A DNA stretch of 64,000 nucleotides, from assembly GCF_000178995.1 (NCBI RefSeq), contig NZ_ADVZ01000001.1:1398001-1462000 (forward strand). Reading direction: 5' to 3'. Origin of the DNA: Afipia sp. 1NLS2. Its GTDB lineage: Bacteria > Pseudomonadota > Alphaproteobacteria > Rhizobiales > Xanthobacteraceae. The notes under the pieces are model-generated. The model did not search any database, was not told the origin of the DNA, and worked only from the letters and a program-made list of their open reading frames with translations. Made by a program: the position numbers and the translations under genes. Every line of letters begins with the position of its first letter. Positions within the stretch are counted from its first letter, which is position 1. This document shows, piece by piece, positions 56,132 to 64,000 of this stretch.

Positions 56132-57184
56132 TCAGAACTTGTCGACGTCGATCACCGCCTGCGCGAACGCCTGCGGCGCTTCCTGCGGCAGGTTGTGGCC
56201 GATGCCGCCAGTGATCAGCCGATGCTGATACTTGCCGGTGAATTTCTTCGCATAGGATTCCGGCGCGGGATGCGGTGCGCCGTTGGCGTCGCCTTCCATC
56301 GTGATCGTCGGCACACTGACGGTCGGGAGTTGCGCGAGGCGATCCTCGATGGCGTCGTACTTCGATTCGCCTTCGGCCAGACCAAGCCGCCAGCGATAAT
56401 TGTGGATCGAGATCGCGACATGATCGGGAGTGTCGAGCGACTTTGCGCTGCGCGCGAAGGTCGCGTCATCGAATTTCCATTGCGGCGAAGCCAACTGCCA
56501 GATCAGTTTTGCAAATTCATGGGTGTACTGCGAGTAGCCGAGTTGGCCACGCTCGGTCGCGAAATAGAACTGATACCACCACGCCAGTTCGGCTTTCGGC
56601 GGCAGCGGCTTTGCGTTCGCCGCACGGCTGCCGATCAGGTACCCCGACACGGCGACCAGCGCCTTGACGCGCTCGGGCCAGAGGGCGGCGAGAATGCCCG
56701 CCGTGCGTCCACCCCAATCGTAACCCGCGACCAGCGCCTTCTCGATCTTGAGCGCGTCCATCAGTGCGATCGCATCCACCGCGAGCGCGGCCGGCTGGCC
56801 GTTGCGCATCGTGTCGCTTGAGAGGAATTGCGTCGTGCCGTAACCGCGCGCATGCGGAACGATGACGCGGTAACCCTTCGCGGTCAGCAAGGGCGCCACC
56901 TCGATGAAGCTGTGAATGTCGTAGGGCCAGCCGTGCAACAGAAGCACCACGGGGCCGTTCGCAGGACCGGCTTCGTAATAGCCGATGTCGAGAACGCCGG
57001 CCTTGATCTGCCGGATCGGAGCGAGAGTGGCTGCATTGTTCGGGGAAGCAATGGCGCGCGAGGCGGATGCGGTCTGCGCACGGGCGGGCTGGAGCAATCC
57101 AAATCCCGGTGCGGTCAACGCGGCGGCGCCGGTCGAGGCGATATGGAGGAAGTTGCGTCGGTTCGCATTGATGAGATCGGGCAT
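56132..57184 (-). CDS. Tat-exported alpha/beta hydrolase (epoxide hydrolase-like)
   Basis: 350 residues. N-terminal NRRNFLHIASTGAAAL suggests Tat export. HGWPYDIHSF precedes the nucleophile elbow GYDWGG, an aspartate type typical of epoxide hydrolases and haloalkane dehalogenases; the late histidine is in GGIGHNLPQEAPQAF. Substrate unknown. Confidence 0.9.
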   Translation of the reverse strand: MPDLINANRRNFLHIASTGAAALTAPGFGLLQPARAQTASASRAIASPNNAATLAPIRQIKAGVLDIGYYEAGPANGPVVLLLHGWPYDIHSFIEVAPLLTAKGYRVIVPHARGYGTTQFLSSDTMRNGQPAALAVDAIALMDALKIEKALVAGYDWGGRTAGILAALWPERVKALVAVSGYLIGSRAANAKPLPPKAELAWWYQFYFATERGQLGYSQYTHEFAKLIWQLASPQWKFDDATFARSAKSLDTPDHVAISIHNYRWRLGLAEGESKYDAIEDRLAQLPTVSVPTITMEGDANGAPHPAPESYAKKFTGKYQHRLITGGIGHNLPQEAPQAFAQAVIDVDKF

Positions 57185-57267
57185 GGCTGCTTTCCGGAAT
57201 TTCAGTGTGAGGGAAGCTCGCGGCCTGCTCCGCGCCCGTGATGCGGCGCGGAGCAGCCTTCAACGAT

Positions 57268-57702
57268 TCAGAGCACGGTCAGTTCGACGTTGATGTTGCC
57301 GCGTGACAGTTTCGAGTACGGGCAGATCTGGTGCGCGGCACTCACCACCGCTTCGGCGACCTCGCGATCGAGGCCTGGCAGGCTGACACTGAGGCGGGCC
57401 TGAAGCTGGAAACCGTCGCCCACCGTTCCGAGATCGACCTCGGCATCGACCGCCGTATCCGCAGGAAGCTTGACCTTCTGCGCGCTGGCGGCGCGCCCCA
57501 TCGCGCCGATGAAGCAGGCCGACCAGCCCGCAGCGAACAACTGCTCCGGATTGGTACCCTGGCCGTTCGAGCCGGGAGGCGACAGCTTCACCTCCAGGCG
57601 GCCGTCGGAGGAACGGGCAGCCCCGTCGCGGCCGCCCGTGGCGTGGGTCTTGGCGGTGTAGAGCACTTTTTCGATCTGGCTGGCGGTCTGAGAGGAAGTC
57701 AT
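57268..57702 (-). CDS. ohr: Organic hydroperoxide reductase Ohr
   Basis: 144 residues. The two redox cysteines are in LFAAGWSACFIGAMG and HQICPYSKLSRGN. Detoxifies organic hydroperoxides in the cytoplasm, using lipoylated proteins as reductant in studied members. Divergent from ohrR, with an OhrR-type box 35 nt before its ATG. Confidence 0.96.
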   Translation of the reverse strand: MTSSQTASQIEKVLYTAKTHATGGRDGAARSSDGRLEVKLSPPGSNGQGTNPEQLFAAGWSACFIGAMGRAASAQKVKLPADTAVDAEVDLGTVGDGFQLQARLSVSLPGLDREVAEAVVSAAHQICPYSKLSRGNINVELTVL

Positions 57703-57736
57703 GGCGAGGTCCTTTGCGGTTGTTTTTTAATCATTA

Positions 57737-57749
57737 CCGATCTAATCGG
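57737..57749. promoter_or_regulatory. OhrR-type operator, ohr-proximal
   Basis: Palindrome ccgat-cta-atcgg (perfect 5-nt arms), 35 nt before the ohr start codon. A near-identical copy lies 41 nt further on. Confidence 0.7.
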
Positions 57750-57790
57750 ATGCGATCTAAATAAACCAACCAAGCGAGGTGTCAAGCCTT

Positions 57791-57803
57791 CCGATTTAAT
57801 CGG
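57791..57803. promoter_or_regulatory. OhrR-type operator, ohrR-proximal
   Basis: Palindrome ccgat-tta-atcgg, 53 nt before the ohrR start, matching the other copy at 12 of 13 bases. A further half-site (accgat) follows directly. Supports OhrR repression of both divergent promoters. Confidence 0.7.
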
Positions 57804-57856
57804 AACCGATATATATACTGTCCGAGAGATCACATCCGGGTGAGGAGCCCGCCGCC

Positions 57857-58333
57857 ATGACCGCAAAGACCGCCCCCGCTAAAACTCCCGACGCACCGAC
57901 ACCACGGCTCGAGGATTTCATGTGCTTCGCGGTCTATTCGGCCAATCTCGCGTTCGGGCGGGCCTACAAACCGATTCTGGAAAAGCTCGGCCTTACCTAC
58001 ACGCAGTACATCGCCATCGTCGCGCTGTGGGAGCAGGACAACCAGACCGTGGGCGGGCTCGGCGAAAAACTGTTTCTCGAATCCAACACGCTGACGCCGA
58101 TCCTCAAAAAGCTCGAGGAGCTGGGCTATCTGCAGCGCAAGCGCGATCCCGCCGACGAGCGCCAGGTCATCGTACATCTCACCGAAGAGGGCCGCCGCCT
58201 GCGCGAGAAAGGTCTGTGCATGAACCTCGTCAAGGAGACCGGCCTGTCGCCCGAGGACTTCCGGCACCTGCAAAAGGGAATCGTCGCGCTCCGCAACAAC
58301 CTCGCCAAGGCGGCGAAGAACCAGCGGGCGTGA
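57857..58333 (+). CDS. ohrR: MarR-type organic peroxide sensor OhrR
   Basis: 158 residues. The reactive cysteine is in LEDFMCFAVYSANLAFGRAY near the N-terminus, the position of the OhrR peroxide-sensing cysteine. The winged helix includes LFLESNTLTPILKKLEELGYL and RKRDPADERQVIVHLT. Peroxide oxidation should release it from the two ccgat boxes. Confidence 0.95.
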   Translation: MTAKTAPAKTPDAPTPRLEDFMCFAVYSANLAFGRAYKPILEKLGLTYTQYIAIVALWEQDNQTVGGLGEKLFLESNTLTPILKKLEELGYLQRKRDPADERQVIVHLTEEGRRLREKGLCMNLVKETGLSPEDFRHLQKGIVALRNNLAKAAKNQRA

Positions 58334-58342
58334 GACACCCCG

Positions 58343-58720
58343 CTACTTGAACACGGGCAAGACGAAAATCACGATATTGGCGAGCAGCGCCAGACCATAA
58401 ACGATCGAGCGCGCGGTCGATTGGTTGATGACGTACAGAATGCCGTGCACCACGCGCAGCGCCACGTACATCACCGCGAGCATGTTAACGGTCGAGATCG
58501 CCGCCCCTTGCGTCACCGCGATGATGACGGCCGCAGCGAAGAACGGAAGATTCTCATAGGCATTGTAGTGGGCGGCATAAGCGCGCCGATGTTTCGGCGG
58601 CAGATCGCCGGTCGATTCGCGCGGACAGTGATTATCGACAGTGCCGCCCGCCTTCGCATATCCCGCCCAGAACGGCGGCAACAGCGCGGCAACCAGAACG
58701 CACCAATAGGCCAGCGGCAT
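58343..58720 (-). CDS. MAPEG-family membrane protein
   Basis: 125 residues from ATG 58720, with four hydrophobic segments. RRAYAAHYNAYENLPFFAAAVI and ALRVVHGILYVINQSTARSIVY fit bacterial MAPEG proteins. Glutathione-linked activity is known for eukaryotic relatives but unproven here. The frame is open to 58948, without family similarity. Confidence 0.9.
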   Translation of the reverse strand: MPLAYWCVLVAALLPPFWAGYAKAGGTVDNHCPRESTGDLPPKHRRAYAAHYNAYENLPFFAAAVIIAVTQGAAISTVNMLAVMYVALRVVHGILYVINQSTARSIVYGLALLANIVIFVLPVFK

Positions 58721-58847
58721 CGTTGTCTCCCCCTTGAGAGCCGCATTTCGTCGGCGCAGGGGCGCAAAGTCAACTGCATCGCAGGCCGCTCGCACGGAAC
58801 ATGCGGCAGCGACGTTCGTTGCTTTCATCCGATACGAAGGAAACCGA

Positions 58848-59087
58848 ATGGCGCCGACACCGCAAACACCGCAAGGCGATCCCCCGGAAGTACCACCCGC
58901 AACACCGGGCACGCCGACAGAGCCGCCGCGCGAGATGCCACCCGCCAATCCTCAGCCGGACATTCCCCCGCCGGTGCAAGAACCGGATTCGCCGCAGACC
59001 CCTCAGGAATTGCCCGGCGACACCCCGAGCGAAGCGCCGCTGCGTGGACCGCCTTCACCGTTGCCGCCAGAACCGCTGCACGACTGA
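58848..59087 (+). CDS. Small proline-rich protein
   Basis: 79 residues from ATG 58848 (MAPTPQTPQ), nearly one quarter or more proline with repeated PP, TP and QP pairs; no signal peptide visible and no fold expected. It precedes a long proline-rich exported protein. It may be a real small gene or a by-product of compositional bias. Confidence 0.5.
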   Translation: MAPTPQTPQGDPPEVPPATPGTPTEPPREMPPANPQPDIPPPVQEPDSPQTPQELPGDTPSEAPLRGPPSPLPPEPLHD

Positions 59088-59311
59088 CGCAAGCGAAGCG
59101 GCGCGATGTATCGCATTCGGTTCAGGAGCAATTCATCCCGATGAACAGCCCTTCATTTCCGCGATATTTCGCAATATCATCGCGCGGCATGACAATAATT
59201 CATTTCACCGCGCGTCTCGCCACATTGCCGCCTCACCATTATCGATCCATCGTGCATGACGTCTCGTGACGTCGATGAACCTTGCTGACGGACAACCATC
59301 AAAGGGTGGAT

Positions 59312-61108
59312 ATGAACAAGCTGAGATTGATACTGCTCGCGACCTCCGCATTTTCCATGTCGCAATTCGCTCATGCCGAACCATCGCCATCATTTCTGAT
59401 GGCGCAGGCCGCTCCCGATCAGCAGAAGGCTCCGGAAGGCAAGACGCCACCGAAGGCCCCGCCGCATGTCGCGCCACGGCCGGCGCCTCCTGCGCCGCCG
59501 AAAGCCGCACCGCCACCTCCGCCCAGGGCTGTGCCGCCTCAGGCTCCGAAGGCCGCACCTCCGCATCCGCCAGCGGCACCGCAGGCACCTGCGGCCCGTC
59601 CCGCGACGCCTCCACCCGCTCCCCATGCCGCGCCGCCGCCGCAAGCGCATCCGCCCGGCGCACCCGCGCGGCCAACTCCGCCCGCGGCTGCGCCTCAACC
59701 GCCGCATCGGGGTGAGGCTCCACGCCCGCAACAACCACCTGCTCCACAACAGGCGCCTGCGCCACGCGGCGAAGCCCCGCGCGCGCCGAACGCCCCGCCG
59801 GTCGCGCCCGGCGTTCGCGATGTAACTCCGCAGCGTGCACCAGCGACACCCACTCCGGCCCCGAGCGCCGCGCCAACTCCGGCAGCACCTCCGAACGCGC
59901 GTCCCAATGCGATTCAGACGCCGCCGGGCGGACATCCATTGCCGAACGGCACCCCGCCCGCGCCGAATGCTGCGCCCAACGCAGCACCCACTGCACCGGG
60001 TGCTCCCGGCGCCAATGGACAACGCAGCGAACGGCGTGGCCCGCCGCCCGGCCTTCCGGCAGGGACACCGGTGGCTCCGGCAAAAGCTCCGATCGCGGCA
60101 CCGCTGCCGGCTGCACCGGCTGCGGCCACGACTCCACTGCCGGCGCGAGATGCGACGACGCAGCGCGGACGGATCGAAGACTTCCGCAGCAAGCGCCAGG
60201 AGCGCACCGAAGGCGGCCGCACGATCATCACCGAACCGGGCCGCGTGATCGTGCGCGATCCGAACGGGCAATCCTTCGTGCGGCATAACGATGTCGATCG
60301 CTTCCGCTACGGCGCGCGTGATGTGCGTGTCGACCGGCAGGGCAACGACACCCGCACTGTCGTCGTGCGGCCTGACGGCTCGCAGATCATCACCATCAAT
60401 GATGAGCGTGGTGGCCTGCTGCGCCGCAGCCGCCGCGGACCGGACGGACGCGAGGTTGTCATCATCGACAACCGGCGTCACGGCGGCCCCGGTTTCGGGG
60501 CTGGCCTCGCGGCCGGCATGGTGGCAGGCGCTATCGGCGGCTACTTCGTCTCGCTGCCGCCGCCCGTGCTGCACATTCCGCAGGATCGCTACATCGTCGA
60601 AGCCGACGGCGCGCCGCCGGACCTGATCTACGACACGCTGATCGCACCGCCGGTGGAGCGCATCGAGCGGCCCTACTCGCTCGATGAGATCCGCTACAGC
60701 CCATCGGTGCGCCAGCGCATGCCGTCGATCGATCTCGACACCATCAATTTCGAGACCGGATCGTGGGACATCTCACCGGATCAGGCCGCAAAACTGCAGG
60801 TCATCGCCGACGGCATGAACCGCGCCATCCAGCACAACCCGCAGACGGTGTTCCTGATCGAGGGCCACACCGACGCGGTCGGCAATGACGTCGACAACCT
60901 GTCGCTGTCGGATCGCCGTGCGGAATCCGCCGCGGAGTTGCTCACGCAGCAGTTCGGCGTGCCTGCGGAGAATCTCACCTCGCAGGGTTACGGCGAGCAG
61001 TACCTGAAGGTCCCGTCCGACGGGCCCGAACGCCGTAATCGCCGCGTCACGGTGCGCAACATCACGCCGCTGCTCAACGGCGGCGAGGCCAACGCCGCCC
61101 CGCGCTGA
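59312..61108 (+). CDS. Exported Pro/Ala-rich protein with C-terminal OmpA peptidoglycan-binding domain
   Basis: 598 residues from ATG 59312. A signal peptide ends near QFAHA, then ~270 residues of Pro/Ala low complexity, a mixed Arg/Asp-rich part, a hydrophobic glycine-rich segment (GAGLAAGMVAGAIGGYFV) and an OmpA-like domain with INFETGSWDISPDQA, EGHTDAVGNDVDN and LSDRRAESAAELL. The NFETGS...GHTDAVG...NRRV pattern binds peptidoglycan DAP in related proteins. The long Pro region could bridge outer membrane and wall. Confidence 0.88.
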   Translation: MNKLRLILLATSAFSMSQFAHAEPSPSFLMAQAAPDQQKAPEGKTPPKAPPHVAPRPAPPAPPKAAPPPPPRAVPPQAPKAAPPHPPAAPQAPAARPATPPPAPHAAPPPQAHPPGAPARPTPPAAAPQPPHRGEAPRPQQPPAPQQAPAPRGEAPRAPNAPPVAPGVRDVTPQRAPATPTPAPSAAPTPAAPPNARPNAIQTPPGGHPLPNGTPPAPNAAPNAAPTAPGAPGANGQRSERRGPPPGLPAGTPVAPAKAPIAAPLPAAPAAATTPLPARDATTQRGRIEDFRSKRQERTEGGRTIITEPGRVIVRDPNGQSFVRHNDVDRFRYGARDVRVDRQGNDTRTVVVRPDGSQIITINDERGGLLRRSRRGPDGREVVIIDNRRHGGPGFGAGLAAGMVAGAIGGYFVSLPPPVLHIPQDRYIVEADGAPPDLIYDTLIAPPVERIERPYSLDEIRYSPSVRQRMPSIDLDTINFETGSWDISPDQAAKLQVIADGMNRAIQHNPQTVFLIEGHTDAVGNDVDNLSLSDRRAESAAELLTQQFGVPAENLTSQGYGEQYLKVPSDGPERRNRRVTVRNITPLLNGGEANAAPR

Positions 61109-61127
61109 AGCGCCTCGCGATAAGAAT

Positions 61128-61160
61128 GAAAACGGCCGGGACATTCTCCCGGCCGTTTTT
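61128..61160 (+). terminator. Intrinsic terminator after the OmpA-domain gene
   Basis: Stem aaaacggccggg / cccggccgttttt with an acattct loop. Confidence 0.92.
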
Positions 61161-61215
61161 GCATCTGGCCTCATCCGGCGGATCGGGCGCATGATGCGGC
61201 CGACAGGAGCTTGCG

Positions 61216-62001
61216 ATGAACGACGTTGCCGGACCGATCCACCACGCCGCCGCCAAGGGCTACACCTCCAAAGCCGAGATGTACGCGCAAAGCCGCCCCG
61301 ATTATCCGCCCGAGATTGTGGGCTGGCTACAGCAGCACCTCGGCATCGAGGCCGGTAAGACCGCCGTGGATATCGGCGCAGGCACCGGCAAGTTCACCCG
61401 CTATCTCGTTGAGACCGGCGCGCACGTCATTGCTGTGGAGCCGGTGAAGCAGATGCACGAACAGCTTGCCAAGCGGTTGCCCGGGATCGAAGTCCTCGAA
61501 GGCATCGCCACCGCAATTCCGCTGCCCGACAATTCAGTCGATGCGCTGACCTGCGCGCAATCGTTTCACTGGTTCGCCACCAAGGCGACGCTCGCCGAAT
61601 TCCATCGGGTGCTGAAGCCACGGGGCAAACTCGCGCTCGTCTGGAACAGGCGCGACGAGTCCGTGCCGTGGGTCGCCCAGTTGAGGGACATCCTCGCGCC
61701 CCATCAGGGAGATACGCCACGCTTCACCGCGAAGACCCTGAGTTCAGTGTTTCCATGTGACGGATTCGGACCGCTGCATGCAAACCGCTTTCCTCATCCG
61801 GGCCATACCGGCGCGCCGGAGGATGTGATCGTCAACCGCTTCCGCTCGACGAGTTTCATCGCAGCACTGCCTCCCGACGAGGAAGCCAAGGTTGCGGCAG
61901 CCATTCGTGCCTTGATCGCGTCAACACCTGAGCTTGCAGGCAAGGACAGCGTGACCGTTCCCTACGACACGGTCGTCTACTGGGCGGACAAGACGGGCTA
62001 G
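61216..62001 (+). CDS. Class I SAM-dependent methyltransferase (UbiE/COQ5-like)
   Basis: 261 residues. Motif I is AVDIGAGTGKFTRYL; EPVKQMHEQLAKR and DALTCAQSFHWF follow as post-I and IV regions. It resembles small-molecule methyltransferases of the methyltransferase-11 type. Substrate not determinable from context. Confidence 0.9.
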   Translation: MNDVAGPIHHAAAKGYTSKAEMYAQSRPDYPPEIVGWLQQHLGIEAGKTAVDIGAGTGKFTRYLVETGAHVIAVEPVKQMHEQLAKRLPGIEVLEGIATAIPLPDNSVDALTCAQSFHWFATKATLAEFHRVLKPRGKLALVWNRRDESVPWVAQLRDILAPHQGDTPRFTAKTLSSVFPCDGFGPLHANRFPHPGHTGAPEDVIVNRFRSTSFIAALPPDEEAKVAAAIRALIASTPELAGKDSVTVPYDTVVYWADKTG

Positions 62002-62022
62002 CGCGGCAACGCTCACTTACGA

Positions 62023-62048
62023 GTCATTCCCGCCTTCGCGGGGACGAC
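62023..62048. repeat. Short REP-like palindrome
   Basis: gtcattcccgc, cttc, then gcggggacgac: imperfect hairpin of the kind repeated in alphaproteobacterial intergenic regions. It sits between convergent genes and may help terminate argG or the methyltransferase gene. Confidence 0.5.
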
Positions 62049-62063
62049 ACCGAGGATTTCTTT

Positions 62064-63500
<1,437 letters not shown>

Positions 63501-63531
63501 TCATTTTCGTCGTCCCGGCCAGCGTGGTCGC

Positions 63532-64000
63532 CTAGCCGCAGCCAGCGAGTGGCCCAAGCGCCCCCTTCGGCTGATCCAGCAGAAACAGCGAGAAGCTCCG
63601 CCGCGAGGTCGGCCCCCGCACCATCGTCACCGGCCCGAGAGAGGTGACGCTGCCGAACTGCGCAGTGAGCCGGGCCGGCAGCGGACATTCCGTGACGAAC
63701 AGGATCGGCGCCGGCGACGTCGCCTTCAACGGCCGGGAAATATCGAACTCATGACTCGGCACGATCGACGGCGGCCATGCGAAAACCGGCAGCCCGCTGT
63801 CGCGCGTGTAATAGATCAGCGACGAGACGAGATCACGCGTGTCGGCCGCGATGCCATGTGCGCCATGAGCCTTGGCGGTGACGGCAACATCGTCACCAAG
63901 ACGATGCCACCCCATGGTGCGGGCGTAAACGTCACCGTTGCGGATGCCGGGAATCGTGACGCGGTCGGCGATATGATCGCCGGTCAGCAGCACGGCCTGC
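63532..64000 (-). CDS. C-terminal part of a GT39/ArnT-like glycosyltransferase (runs off the window)
   Basis: About 156 codons, 5' end beyond the window. The tail has ADTRDLVSSLIYYTRDSGLPVFAWP, a periplasmic-domain pattern of GT39/ArnT-like enzymes in this family, and ends LGPLAGCG. The upstream membrane region that would confirm it is outside the window. Confidence 0.6.
   Translation of the reverse strand, partial: QAVLLTGDHIADRVTIPGIRNGDVYARTMGWHRLGDDVAVTAKAHGAHGIAADTRDLVSSLIYYTRDSGLPVFAWPPSIVPSHEFDISRPLKATSPAPILFVTECPLPARLTAQFGSVTSLGPVTMVRGPTSRRSFSLFLLDQPKGALGPLAGCG

Overview
The window is high-GC alphaproteobacterial chromosome. Gene content and order (leuC/leuD/leuB split around ffh-rpsP-rimM-trmD-rplS, asd, sdhCDAB, matB, the blh-bigR sulfur cluster, many small exported proteins) point to Nitrobacteraceae/Bradyrhizobiaceae (Bradyrhizobium, Afipia, Rhodopseudomonas or relatives). 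This is inferred from gene families; there is no rRNA in the window.

Left end (1-10860): the right end of a tRNA-integrated genomic island. A 45-nt fragment matching the 3' half of a tRNA-Arg(CCG) gene at 10816-10860 marks the boundary, next to a tyrosine integrase (9280-10635). Inside the island, six minus-strand genes overlap one another at every junction: HigA-like regulator, MmeI-like adenine DNA methyltransferase, a 258-residue protein of unknown function, SF2 helicase, T5orf172-type GIY-YIG nuclease, and a GHKL (MORC/MutL-like) ATPase whose C-terminus carries a PD-(D/E)XK-like motif set. This looks like a composite restriction or defence operon and is one of two leading candidates for an undescribed system.

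Flank (10875-16646): the second leading candidate. A 1310-residue protein fuses a complete MurC-type ligase to NRPS adenylation, carrier and thioesterase-like domains. It is coupled to a YdcF/DUF218 protein and lies divergent to a Tat-exported NagZ-like glycosidase. The grouping suggests modification or recycling of a peptidoglycan precursor, or a metabolite made from one.

Sulfur and nitrosative stress (16684-22778): BigR operator, persulfide dioxygenase Blh, BigR, two YeeE/YedE transporter halves and a redoxin; then a group III truncated haemoglobin behind an NsrR-like box; cupredoxin and DUF4142 genes; a Rieske/AIF-type reductase. A tandem pair of palindromic elements follows, one of which supplies the folE stop codon. 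An ECF sigma gene further on shares a promoter motif with the DUF4142 gene.

Housekeeping half (24471-64000): PAS protein, ClC channel, MarR regulator, yciB, ftsY, RluA-family synthase, mtaB, dapF, small envelope proteins, ffh-rpsP-rimM-trmD-rplS, leuC, leuD, CitE-like lyase, carbonic anhydrase, asd, leuB, an MFS exporter, a molybdopterin oxidoreductase/cytochrome b pair, matB, sdhCDAB, an alpha/beta hydrolase, ohr/ohrR with paired operators, MAPEG, proline-rich exported proteins including an OmpA-domain protein, a methyltransferase, argG and a truncated GT39 gene. Most are conventional. Strong intrinsic terminators close leuC, rplS, leuD, asd/carbonic anhydrase, leuB, sdhB and the OmpA gene.
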